Of a DNA stretch of 64,000 bases, positions 21,505 to 32,826 are shown one piece after another. Source of the DNA: Lunularia cruciata (lineage: Eukaryota > Streptophyta > Marchantiopsida > Lunulariales > Lunulariaceae); the NCBI GenBank assembly GCA_948567375.1, contig OX419758.1, positions 22,015,001 through 22,079,000 on the forward strand, in the 5' to 3' direction. Below the pieces are notes generated by a model. It saw only the letters and a list, made by a program, of their open reading frames with translations, ran no database searches and was not told where the DNA came from. A program made the translations under genes and the position numbers. The first letter of the stretch is position 1. Each line of letters starts with the position of its first letter.

Positions 21505-23139
21505 GTGAACCGTGCTCACTCAAAGGTAATTTTAGTTGGTAGCTCTTCCAATCTAGTTGTTATTTCCTACCATTGGTTGCTAAGTGGATCCATGCTCCTC
21601 AACCAAGTTAGCTCCACTATCAACCATCTCTGCTCTAGAAGTAAGAACCACCTCATCTCTACTCTCACAAAGTATGGCAGCCAACTGAAACACTAGAGTT
21701 GGGTCAACTCCAAATGTAAACATGTCATTGGTGAGAATAAAAGGAAGTGCATAATCAATGAAGCTACCCCTAACATTGTGCTAGACTCAATTTGTGTAGT
21801 AGTAGGTGGTTGACTAACATCCAGTCTCTCATGCACTCCATCACCACCTACCACACCTGCACTAGGATGTCTAGGAGCCATGGATGTCATTTGTGGTGCC
21901 TCAAAGAGTATGAAAGACTAGGGGAGTCTAATCTGTCTACCAACTTCTCCTCTCTATGGATCCATCTCCACTAATGCTCCTCTAGGCTCTAGAGAGCACA
22001 TACTGCACTCCTAGTCACTATGAAAAATTTATCTACTTGTGTTGCTCTGCATATAAAGTCCAAGATGTCTCTCTCACTAGCATAAGAGGTGGAAGCCTCA
22101 ACATCCAAATATAATCTCCTTTGAGCTATAGCCATGCTTGCCAATCTCTACTCCAATTGCTCAATCCAAGTAGCCATGGTTGATCAGAAGTAAGGGCAAG
22201 TATTGCACTTCTACCAAGTGTGGATTCTCTACCACCACTTCATCCTTGGGACCTAGAGCTCCTTTACCACCTACCATAATAGCCTTACCACTCCATAACT
22301 TTGGGTGAAGGTCAAAGCATAGGTCACTAGTGTGACCAAATTTGTGGCAATGGTCACATTGTCTCTATGCTTGTTGTGATGCATCAAAGGTATCATGTCC
22401 GCTGCCTTGAGTGCACTCTCTCTTGTGGTGAGGTCCACCACAAGTCTAACAAGAAATACCACCACTCATTGGTTACTACTAACCTAAAAATGAAGGTAAA
22501 GGTCTAACTATACTAGGCCTTCCACTCACTCCATAGGACTTGAGCTATCCACTCTATCCTTGGAAGCTAGCATGGCATGGTGCATTCTATTGTACTCTAG
22601 AGAAGTAACAATTGTGGATGAGGTCTCCCTACTAAATCTAGATGTTATCACTCTCTCCTCTACCATGTTGAGCTTGATGTGCTCACCCAAACTAAAGATC
22701 ATTGCTAAAGTAGGTGAAGTAGCATGTAACAATGTAGCATTACATTCTCTACATTGCAACTCCCTATCCATAATCTCATACCAAAAATAGATTGTTTGGG
22801 CCTCAATAACTCTTTGATAAAATAGGTCAGCCATCTCATGCAAGTCTATGCCTTACATAGGCTCTCTCCAACCTTCCATTAGAACTCTTGCAAGTTCCTC
22901 AACTTGTCAGTCCGCACTCCCTAGTAGTTCTACCTCAAGCATTGGAAGAACTCCACCATGGGGTTAAATCCCGATACTACACCACCTCTTGTAGTGGCAC
23001 CTCCATTCATAGTAGCATCATCTTCAACTAGTGTACCTCCACTAGGTCCACCAATGCTACTAGAGCTAGAACTTGTGGTTATTGTTGATCTACCTATAAC
23101 AATCGAGCTTGCATGCATATATACATTGCTACACAACAT
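21505..23139 (-). pseudogene. Gag region of PHD-type element, copy 1
   Basis: The minus strand begins with a Ser/Gly-rich segment (SSSSSSIGGPSGG), then a capsid-like segment in several frames, including SLGEHIKLNMVEERV at about 22.7 kb. Near 22.36 kb there is a retroviral zinc knuckle, C-x2-C-x4-H-x4-C (CDHCHKFGHTSDLC). Gag packages the element RNA and the knuckle binds nucleic acid. Frameshifts and stops break it into pieces (for example 22843-22526 and 22465-22271), so no intact Gag can be made. Confidence 0.65.
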
Positions 23140-23925
23140 ACATTGCTATCAACATCATACACAATAAAAGCACAATTCACACATAAATCATACATAGACT
23201 CTAAAGTGCCACAATAATCAGATTGTTTACCACTCAAATCAATTAAACTCAGATCAATACTTGATCTGATCCTCAACAATTTGCCAATAACAGGGCACTA
23301 ATTATAGTCAAGCCACACCCACTCTAGCTAAGAGACTCCAAGTGATGCTCGCCGGCTTTTTGTCCACTCTAGCCAAGAACTCGAAGGCTCAACATCAGAG
23401 AAGTGAGCTCTTTGGAGCTGCACTCCCAGGGTATACCCCTGATTTTGACCTAGGTCTCCTCCCAACGGTCCCGCTGACGGGACACCCGACGGTGCAGACG
23501 GTTGGCCTTGCCATGAAGTCAGTACCCTAAACCTGAAATCTGACGGTCGGAAAGTAGTCTATGAGTAATGGCCAAAATGCCTCTAACTAATATCACAAGA
23601 ACTCCAGTGTCCAAGCATCTTGATGCGACACTACAAATGGTGTGATAGCTATCGTGCGCATATACATCGCTACACAACATACATCGTTGTCAATATCATA
23701 CACAATAAAAATATAACTCACACATAAGTCATACATAGACTCTAAAGTGCCACAATTGCCCCCCTAGCTGGTGGTTAGGTCCCTCTAACTCCAGATAGCA
23801 ATCTACTCTAAGTATATGGTATATACCCTATGATGGGCAAAGATCAGGAGGCCGGGTGCTATGGAGCCCCATCGTTAGTCACTTGTATGCAATCTATATG
23901 ATATAAAGAATGAACTAGCTATAGG

Positions 23926-24225
23926 TCAAGTACATCTAGGACATAACCATTGTCCTTGAGGAACCACCATGAGGGGAGGAGTCATACATACCATATGCCA
24001 TCCTCTTGAACAGCTATCACACATTAACATAGTAGCAGCTCCACCAAAAGAGCCACATAACATACACCTCAAGCCTGCACGTACAAGTGCCAAGCTTGGG
24101 TCCATAGTACCATCAATGTTTGGGAGGTGGCATGGCGCACAACTGTGCACATGATCCTTCCAAGCAACACCATCATGTCCTTCCAACATAAGGACTCCAA
24201 ACGGAAAAACCTCATGCACTCTCAA
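23926..24225 (-). other. PHD finger at integrase C-terminus (copy 2, all zinc ligands kept)
   Basis: In the 99-residue open segment the ligands are C54, C57, C69, C72, H77, C80, C95 and C98, that is C-x2-C-x11-C-x2-C-x4-H-x2-C-x14-C-x2-C, with a Trp (W93) two residues before the last Cys pair. This is the canonical C4HC3 PHD signature. PHD fingers generally read histone H3 tails. Position and frame show it is part of the pol polyprotein, in the place where chromoviruses carry a chromodomain. Confidence 0.85.
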
Positions 24226-26620
24226 GATAGTGCGACTTGTAGAAACATCAAGTGTCGTTGGTGCTGTCTGCTGTAGATATACATAGTCTCCTAGATGAAA
24301 TCAACGGATCAAGGGTCTATAACCTCCTCCTCAAATGGTAGCATAGCATAAAGTATCTCTATGTTGAGCAATCGCTAAGTTCTCAAAGCCCATCGGCATC
24401 ACTCTCTGAAAGATCTCTGCCCGTTGAGAACATGCGCTCATCCATACATCTGGGTCATCCAAGTCCAAAACTATAGCAGCATCTCGATGAATAGCTGCAG
24501 GTAAATCTGGATCTCATCCATAGAGTAGGAAGTAAGGAGAGAAGGATGCTAAGGAGGCTTGCCAGTTGAACCGATAGCCCATGGCCAACCAAGGTAACTA
24601 GAGATCCCAATCTCCCAAGTGGCCTCTTTGCAAACCATACTTTTGCAATCCTCTCTTCATTGTCTGAACCACTCTCTCTGCTAAGCCATCTACCTCAAGG
24701 TGATCCCGTGATGTAGTACAATGATCAATCAAAGCCTTGTCACACAAGACCTGAAACTCTCCCAAGAACTTTGTACCTTGATCAGTCAAAACCTCAGCTG
24801 GTGCACCAAAATGACTAAGAACTTGATCTAGGAACGAGTAAGCTGTCCCTTCACTAGACTTGTCAAGAAGTACCACCAACTCAATCCACTTGGAGAAGTG
24901 CTCCACCATCACCAAAACATACCGATGATGTCTCATAGTCAACGATAAAGGTCCAACAAAGCCCAAACTCCAATGGTAATCCAATCCCATGATAGGTAAT
25001 GGGTGTAACTATGGTGTAGGAGCATTGAATGATGCTCTAACTTGATCACAAACCACACATCTGGCAACAAACTGCTGTACCTTGGTCTGCATACCGCGCC
25101 ACCAATAATGACTCTAGAGTAAGTTATATGTACGCTTTACTCCAAAATGTCCTAGCTCCTCATGAGCATGACAAACCAACTATGGTGTCTGAGATGGAAA
25201 TGGTACTACTCATACTCTACCATCCTCCCATACACGCAAAAGGTGTCTGGCCTCCAATCTGAACTGTCTGGCTTGTTGAAGAATATAATCTCTCTCCTTG
25301 GCCCCAACTGTGCCACCCACAACACCAGTGCGAAGATAGTCCATCACTAAGACATCATCATGAATGTCTCGCTGAACTATACCCATATCTTCACTCTCTA
25401 GATCTGCTACCTCAATAACTCCTCTTGTATGCGCTGAGAGAGATACCACCAAAGCCTCAGAAAATATACACAAAAAGGCAGATGCATGCCAACTTGGCAC
25501 CATCTCCTCATTTGTCTCACCATGCCAACGTGCTCCGGTTTGATCTTGCTGGTTGGGACATGGGTTTCTACTCAACCCATCTGCATCATAGTTCACCACT
25601 CCAGGTCTATGAACAACTGTGAAATCATACTCCTGTAAAATCAGAGCCCATCGTGCAAGCTTCCTTGAAAGCTTGTCAGACTCCATCAACCACTTTAGCG
25701 GTTGATGATTAATGATGAGAGTAAAGGGGTTACCAAATAGGTAACATTGGAATGTGTTACTGCCCAAACTGCTGCCAAGCACTCTCCCTCATATGAACTA
25801 TACTTTGCCTCCACTGAATTGTTGGAACAACTAGCATAGGCCACCACAAACTCTTTCCCCTCATCATCTTGCTGGGTGAGCACCGCTCCAAGCCCCAACA
25901 TACTCCAATCAGTATGAACCTGAAATGGTCATCCTTTGATTGGTCTCCTCAAAATAGGAGCAGAAGTCAACCTCTCCTTGAGCTCTATAAAAGCTCTCTC
26001 CTACTCATCTCCCCAACACCACTCCTGTGTAAGCTTGGTTAGCTTCGTCAAGGTCTTGGCAATGGCACTAAATCCTCTAACATAGCGGCAATAGAAGTTT
26101 GCCAACCCAAAGGAATGCTCGCACTTTGCTCATATCTGTAGGCCGAGGAATATGTGCAATACCCTCCACCTTAGTTTGTTGAACACCAAGTCCTCTGGGG
26201 TAGATAGTGTGATCAAATATCAACTTGCTCATGGAAGAACCTACACTTCCCAAGATGTAATTTGAGTCCATGAGATCTCAACCTCTCAAACACCTCCAAC
26301 AACTTTCTCTCATGCTACTCCATAGTAGTGCTATAGACCAAAATGTCATCAATATAGCACCGAGCAAAATCCAATCCAGCTAGGATCCTATCCATGACCT
26401 CTGGAACTCAGAAGGAGCATTCTTTAACCCAAACGGTAAGAACCTCCATTGATATGACACATACTTGCCATGAGGATCAATAGCCCAGAATGTTGTCTTG
26501 GACTTATCCTCCTCCTGGATCGGCAACTGATGATATACCGCTTGAAGATCCAAAGTACTGAAGACCTTTGCATGCCCAATCACATCAAAAATCTCCTCCA
26601 GTGTAGGCATGGCATACCAA
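23926..26620 (-). pseudogene. Pol of PHD-type element, copy 2: RT, RNase H, integrase, SH3-like, PHD finger
   Basis: Minus-strand domains in order. RT: FSTLDLQAVYHQLPI, FLPFGLKNAPSEFQR and YIDDILVYS at about 26.36 kb. RNase H/tether: [26 protein letters not shown], then LARWALILQEYDFTV. Integrase core, about 24990-24598: DQGTKFLGEF and DGLAERVVQT of the D-D-35-E catalytic site. A C-terminal SH3-like piece (GDYVYLQQTAPTTLDV, about 24.29 kb) runs in the same frame through ILRVHEVFPFGVLMLEG into a complete PHD finger ending at 23926. Several stops and frameshifts lie upstream, so the polyprotein as a whole is dead, but the SH3-like to PHD part is continuous. Confidence 0.8.
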
Positions 26621-26679
26621 TCAGCCCTAGTCTATCGGTTGATAGGACGGTAATCTCACACATCCGCCTATCTATATAG

Positions 26680-28647
26680 TTGCCATGCATATCCTTCTTG
26701 GCTGGCATCACTATTGCTGATGCATACTCTCCATGTGAAATCTCCACCAAACCAGCCTCGAAAAGGTCACTACTCCGGCTCTAAATCAATGTCCTCTCCA
26801 TGTCACTATAGCGATAAGGACGTCAGAAAACTGATGTATCGCTAGTCAACTCAATCTGTATACCAAGTCCCTTCAAAGCACCCAAATCCTTCATACTAAA
26901 GGCAAAACAACTCGTGTGACTCCTCAAGAACCTCCAAACCCTCCGTCTTTCCTCTCCAGTAAGCTTGGGTCCAAGATCTAGCTCCCAAGTATCCTATGTA
27001 ATTATCATAGGAGTGGAAGACGTACTGATTGGCTGCTACACTAGGCCCTTGGGAGCAATAGTGTCATGCCCCCGACCACTAGAGGTCCCAACCTTTGTGT
27101 GAAAAACTCCCTCCAATTTGGCTGCAAGCTCCACACGTCCTCTAGCTCCATCCCAAGTGGACCAAGGGTGTAATCCAAGTAGCCCACACTCACCTAGATA
27201 GACTCCAAGTAGACCACTCTCCCTAGTAGCTACTGGTTGTGTCCCAAGAATACCATGTCCACTCGGTCTATCACCCCTAGCATGTGCTTGAGTCGTCTCG
27301 ATAGGCACAGGGCTCACAAGTGTCTGAGTGGTGATGCCTATCAAGCACATCCTACATTGCTTTGCCAAGCCAAGGCTCACAATCCAAGTCAAACAGTTCA
27401 GGTTCATAGCCTGACCTAATACTTGACGCTTGGATGCCTCTAACATTGCTGGAACATATACCGATGCAAAAACCCATCACCCACTCTCTCTCTCATCAGC
27501 GTTGGGTTCCACCAACTGTTGTAACTGTGAGTCCCAAACAAGTCTAGGTCCTCCCTCTCGAAATGCATGAGAGCTTGGGAAACTCATGAGTGTGGGAAAT
27601 GCGGCTCTAGGCTGTCCAACTAGGTTCACCACTACCATAGGTGACCTATCAGCCACTACCACTGTCTGAGACTGACGCCCAACATCCAAGATGTCATCAA
27701 CAAGGATGTACTCAAGTTGCTGAATCCCATCATAAGCACGTTGTAAAACCTCTCTGGGTAAGAGGTTCATCCACCAAAGACAAAGATGATGAGCCCATGA
27801 TCCCACTCTGGCTTCTAACAATACAGTAGGTCCCATCCAAGAATGGACCTGATGTGTACTCACCACCACTCTGGTGCAAGAATCACCCATCAAAGGCACG
27901 TTCTCCAAAAGGTAAGCTGGAGAAACAGATTGATGAACCTAGAGATGTTGTAGTATCCATAACATCTCCCAAAACACACTAGAATGAGGATCTTGAAGAC
28001 CCAAACCACTACTCGCATGTGTATGTCTCTGACATGGCCATCCAGAAATCACCAAGTGAATAGGCCCATGTCTCTCCAGGTCATGCGCCCCCAATAAGGA
28101 AATGTCTGCTGGTAGGGCCTTCTAGTAACCTCTGACTGCTGACATCGGTAATAACTCCGGATACCGATAGGCCAAGTGTGCTACATGATGTTAAGAGACT
28201 CGCCTAGCAATCTCATCTCTCTCTACATACAAGTACCTTTGTACTCGTATACCCACCTGTAATACTGCAGCTAGTCCGGTGCTAATCTCATCGAACAACT
28301 CCAATAGACATATCTCCTCTATTAGATACTACCAAGCAATGAGTGTGGTATCCAGAAGTGTCAAAGCAATCACCTCTAGAGGCTCATCCTCACACTCATC
28401 TCCTGATGGTACAAAGGCTCCACTCCAAGCCTGTTGCACCAATTGACATGCATGTTGTTGCAATGCCTCCTTAGAACTCCACAATGGAACATCCAAGGTG
28501 GATGGAACAATCCCACTCGTACTCCAAATCCAAGTGATCTCCTCTGGTACTGGAGTACCTTTTGCATGGGCGTTCTCCTCTAACAAATCACCAGACCAAG
28601 TAACTGCACCACTAAAAGCTAAAACTGATGTTGCCATGGTCCCGGAC
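26680..28647 (-). pseudogene. Region upstream of RT in PHD-type element copy 2
   Basis: This part between gag and RT should contain the protease. I can see only interrupted minus-strand frames, 27908-27477 and 27446-27036, and a frame at 28709-28329 that crosses into the neighbouring LTR; I cannot identify a protease active site. The 27446-27036 frame contains short Gly-Leu-rich repeats (GLLGVYLGECGLLGL) and the same segment is found in copy 1 at 19835-19479. Confidence 0.5.
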
Positions 28648-29339
28648 TGTGAGCTGGCCTGTCTCTCACTCAAGATGAACCTCTGATGGCTATTATGGTA
28701 GCGCACCATGGACTAAGAAGGCAAGGAACCACAACTCCATCATACTCCTCCAAGGGTAACACTCCAAGACTCAAGACATTACTCACTAGAGAACTCAATG
28801 AGAGAGAGATAGTTGCAAATGAAAGGATGATGAGTACCTCCTCACCCCTTGTTTATATACTTGTGAAATATTTACGTACCAAAGTTACTAATTACCGTAG
28901 TAACTCAAGTAACTAGACTAAAAGTCAAATAAAGTCAAAAAGTAGAAAGGAATATCCATTCACATGGGCATATTCCCCTAAGCATGTGGTCTTATCTTGA
29001 CTCAACCACTGAGTCAAGGATTCCTTCACATGGGCTATCCTTGGACTAACGAAGAATCCAAAATAAAAAGGCTTGCGGGCCCAAGAGTTCTCAACTCTTT
29101 CCTCAAAGCCAAACACCTAGGAATAATACCAAGTCAACACACTAAAATCCAAAATAGTGGTGCTCATCTTTTCTACTTCCTCTAAAGTAAAGTCCCCTAT
29201 ATCTTAGCTATGACTAACTTTAGCTAACCATGACTAATATAGAACCATCTTTTATCTCTGTATAAATAATATCTCTTAAGTACTTGTAATACCAAGCTAA
29301 ATATCACAATACCACACACATGCACAAATGGGTGTTATA
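28648..29339 (-). repeat. LTR (3' LTR of tRNA-Glu family copy 1)
   Basis: On the plus strand it runs from TGTGAGCTGGCCTGTC to GGGTGTTATA, so the minus-strand LTR should be TGTAACACCC...GGCTCACA with one changed base at its start. It is clearly more diverged from its partner 36985-37673 than the LTRs of copy 2 are from each other. Confidence 0.85.
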
Positions 29340-29387
29340 TTTACCCCCGGACTAAGTTTTCACTTTGTCCTCAAAGTGAAGGCCTCT

Positions 29388-30921
29388 CTACCTTCTATGG
29401 TACATCTTCAACTTATCATGGTTAATCCTATCAAAGTGTCTTCCTCCCAACTCCTTGAGATCATAGGTGTAATTGCCCCACACCTTCTCTACTATGAAAG
29501 GTCCAAAGTACTTAGGCAAAAACTTCTTTTGCACTCTCTTGAATCGAATGGAATCAAACAACATTACCCAATCACCTTCTTTGAAAGGCTCCACCTTCTT
29601 CTTGCCTTGCCTCTTGTCATAGCTCTCCTTTTGTTTCCTTTGGGCTTGCTCCACTCAAACCATAGCAACTGCTCTTGCCTCTTCCAACTCCATGAATTGA
29701 TCTTTCCTTGACTTCTCTGCATCACCTCCTTGTGCTTTCTTCAATCTCCTATGAATGCTTTGGAAGGTAAGAAGATCAAAGTGAATAGGTAAGGTAGACT
29801 CAATACCATACACCAATTGAAATGGAGAACATCCTGTGGAAGTCTTCATGGTTGTCCTATACTCCCACAAAACTACATGAATCCTCTTGTCCCAATGATG
29901 TTTAGCCCTTTCCATTTCTGCATCTTTGGCCAACATCATGCACAAGGTCTGATTGGTTCTCTCTGCCAAGCCATTGGAATTTGGCTTATAGGATGTAGTT
30001 ACTCTATGTGTGATAGAGAAATGTCATAGCATGGCTGTAGTAATGCTTCCTGTAAACTCTCCTCCTCTATCAAAAACCAACTCTAAAGGGCATCCAAACC
30101 TAGTGATAATGTGTTCATAAAGAAATCTACACACTTCATCTTCATTCTTGTCCCTTGATGGTCTAGCCTCAACCCGCTTGGTAAGGTAATCAGTAACTAC
30201 CACAATGTACCGATTGTTCCTTGGGGTTCTATTGAGAGGACCTACAAAATCAATTCCCCACTTCTCAAAAGGTCCTAGCAATGGAATTGATCTAAGTGGT
30301 GGAGTGGATGTAGACTTTCTAGCAAAAGCTTGACAAACATGACAAGTTTTGCAATAATCAAGACAATCTTTGAAAATCCCTCTCCAATGGTAACCTGCAT
30401 ATAGAATCTTGAAAGTAATCACCTTTCCTGCAAAGTGTCCTCCACATACTAAACCTTCATGAAACTCTTTTATGAGTAGGATAGACTCTTCCTTACCCAC
30501 TGCTCTTCGAAATAGACCATCTGCTCCTTGGTGAAAAAGAATATCCTCCACCATTGTGTAAGGTCTAGATCTTGCTGCAAGGGCCTTCCTCTCCCTAGCA
30601 TGCATCCCTTATGGATAGTTACCTCTTGTCACAAAATCCACAATCTCCTTGTACTCCATTGGAACCTCTTGAGTGACTGATTGTCATGAGCTCCTCATCC
30701 GGGAAGGAATCATCCACTGGCTCATCTCCATCATGATCATAGGCTCTAGATAACAAATCAGCATTTGCATGTTTCTTTCCTGGCCTATCCTCAATGGTGT
30801 AGTCATACTCAGACAAGAGTATCATCCACTTTGCTAGTCTCCCTTCAACATTAGGCTTGTTGAAGATGTACTTCAAAGGCTTGTGATCCGTGACAATGGT
30901 GGCTTTTTGTGGTACCCACAT
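29388..30921 (-). pseudogene. Integrase and C-terminal RNase H of tRNA-Glu family copy 1
   Basis: Minus-strand pieces. 30921-30619: RNase H/tether with VTDHKPLKYIF. 30605-30024: integrase zinc domain (CKTCHVCQ) and core (GIDFVGPLNR, DRGGEF). 29969-29655: TNQTLCMMLAKDAEME. 29654-29388: a C-terminal GPFIVEKVWGNYTYDL segment. Compared with copy 2, breaks include CGA-to-TGA stops near 30022 and 29656, a GAA-to-TAA stop near 30607 and a 2-bp deletion near 30680. Inactive. Confidence 0.8.
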
Positions 30922-32826
30922 TTTTCATTTTGGACGAGTTTTGAAGAAGAAGTGCCTTGCTGAAACCAAATGGAGAACAAATGAGTGCAAACCTGTGTTT
31001 TGATCAGACCTGAGGAAGTCGACTTCGTGTAAGAGGAAAAATGATTTGGACTGGATCAAACCTGAAGAAGCTTACTTTGTGTCAGAGGAGTGAAAAACTC
31101 GGATCAGATGTTGAAGGAGGGCAAACTCGAAGGAGAAATGGAAGTTGTAGGTCAGGATTCTTGTGGGAGCCATATCTCAATGCACACAAGTCCAAATCAC
31201 GCGTGCTATATTTCATTAGAAGCGTCTTGTTTAGGGCTTTCCATTGCCACCAAAATCGCAAAGTTTAAAGGTCTCTAGAAGAAGTTACAAGCATTTGAAG
31301 TTTTGGGAGTAGATGTACTTCGGGTTGAGGTTCTTCAGGTCAATGTGATTTTGTACTTCGGATTTCGTACTTCGGATTTCGTACTTCAGACTTCGGGTTT
31401 ACATGACTTCGGGTCCTAAGACTTCACCTCAAGAAAAATCTGATTTGACCCGAGGAAGTCGGACCTCGGAGTGTAGTGAAGGTGACTTCAGGAGTTTTGC
31501 GAGAGGGATTAGAGGAAGTTAGAGTAAGGAAAGAAGATAGTTAAGATACCCATGACTTCAATTTCAGTTCAGATTTAAGATGAAATAGAAATTGAAGGAG
31601 AAGTAGTAATAGTGAATAAACCCAAAGTGCAGGATCATACAGTAAGTGTCTTCAGGTGAGTTACCTGAGTGATTAGAGGAAAGTGGGTTACAAATTGAAG
31701 GTGTAGATAGTGTATTCATGCTTTCAATTATAATTTTTGATGATGACATAGTAGAATTAGCAAAGGAATTGATAATAGCAAAACCCAAAGTAGAAGAAAT
31801 AGGAGTGCAGGTGTCTTTGGATTTGACATTTGACACTTTAGAGAAGAGTGGGTCGGGAGATAGAGATTTAGAAGGCTTAATTATGATAGGAATTGCATAT
31901 CAAGAAGGAGAAGTGTTAGAATTAGTGGAGGAATTGGAAGTTGTGAAACCCAAGGACAAAATATTAGGAAGTAAAGTTACTTCGAGTTCGGGTTTGAATA
32001 AAGAAGAAGAAGTAGACATCGGATCGGATTAGTAACAGATTTGAGATTTGAAGAGACAGATATGAAGAGGTGCATTGTTATTTCGGATCTGAAGGTTAGA
32101 ACAGTTGTTGTAAAACGGTATAGTTGTTAGAACTGTCGATTGATTCACTACTTAAGAGTGGCATTTGCACTATTATGTTGTTCAGTGCTCATTATTTTTG
32201 AGAATAGATAAAGCAAAGTGTTGTGAAGCAGTGCTCGTTGCTTAAGCTTGATTCCGAGTATCAACTTCGTGTCTATATTTGTGAGTGTGTGGAGAAATTT
32301 GAAGTGCAAGTCAGAGTGCTTGTTGGATGTTGGATTCCACAGCCTTGATCTTCAGTCGGTGTGTTTGATCTTGAGTGAAGTGCAATCGAAGCAATGCCTT
32401 GACAGATCTGAGAGGAATTGTAGTGTTGGTAGTATTCTGCATTGTGAGTGCAGTGTGAGGTTGATGTGAAGCAATTTTGATCGAGGAAGTTGTGCCTTTA
32501 CTAGAGGGGTGGAACACAATTCTGAGGCAAAGTCATTTTGCAGTGAAGTGCCATTTTTGGGAGAGCCTGAATCATCACAATCAAGATTGTTTGGAAAGAT
32601 TTGATGGAGTTATGATTAAGAAGTGTTAATTTGTGACAAGACTGCAAGTCAATGCTTGTTACTCTCTTCTGGGTGTGGTTTCTACCTGAGAGATTAAAGA
32701 TGCAACCAAGAAGAACTACATTGTTACTATTTGACTTCGTATTTGGACATTTCTGACTCGTATCTCTGCGGGAACGAACTTTACTTACCTGATTACCGCA
32801 AAAGTGATATTTTCCGGGTTGTCACA
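30908..32826. mobile_element. Probable 1.9-kb solo LTR inserted in copy 1
   Basis: The sequence begins TGTGGTACCCACATTTTTC and ends CCGGGTTGTCACA, and interrupts the RNase H region exactly where copy 2 (about 40093) is continuous. The flanks are CTTTT (30903-30907) and CTTTC (32827-32831), the uninterrupted site being CTTTC, which fits a 5-bp target duplication with one change. No primer site or pol motif is inside. A plus-strand frame at 31718-32032 is not recognisable. Short repeats (GTACTTCGGATTTC, near 31355) occur within it. Confidence 0.65.

Larger units (their letters stand above)
15587..23139 (-). mobile_element. Ty3/gypsy retrotransposon with PHD-finger integrase, copy 1 (degenerate)
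   Basis: Minus-strand order is gag (23.1-21.5 kb), a spacer/protease region, reverse transcriptase (about 19.0-18.7 kb), RNase H (18.5-18.0 kb), integrase (17.5-16.7 kb), PHD finger (16.61-16.38 kb), then a terminal region. The terminal region 15.59-16.2 kb is homologous to 23.11-23.75 kb and each contains a direct repeat of about 110 bp spaced about 540 bp apart, so these are the likely LTR-bearing ends. Corresponding points in copy 1 and copy 2 lie about 7.55 kb apart, so the two copies form a head-to-tail pair sharing the middle terminal region. Copy 1 is heavily mutated throughout. Confidence 0.7.
23110..28647 (-). mobile_element. Ty3/gypsy retrotransposon with PHD-finger integrase, copy 2 (5'-truncated)
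   Basis: Same family and orientation as copy 1 and better preserved. It includes the terminal region (23.11-23.75 kb), PHD finger, integrase, RNase H, reverse transcriptase and the region upstream of RT to 28.65 kb. There it is cut off by the LTR starting at 28648; the gag region and 5' end are missing. Copy 1 continues past the equivalent point at about 21.09 kb. Confidence 0.75.

Noticed and set aside
31718-32032. 104-codon plus-strand frame within the 1.9-kb insertion
   Set aside because: Acidic repetitive sequence inside a probable LTR, no recognised domain, and LTRs rarely encode proteins.
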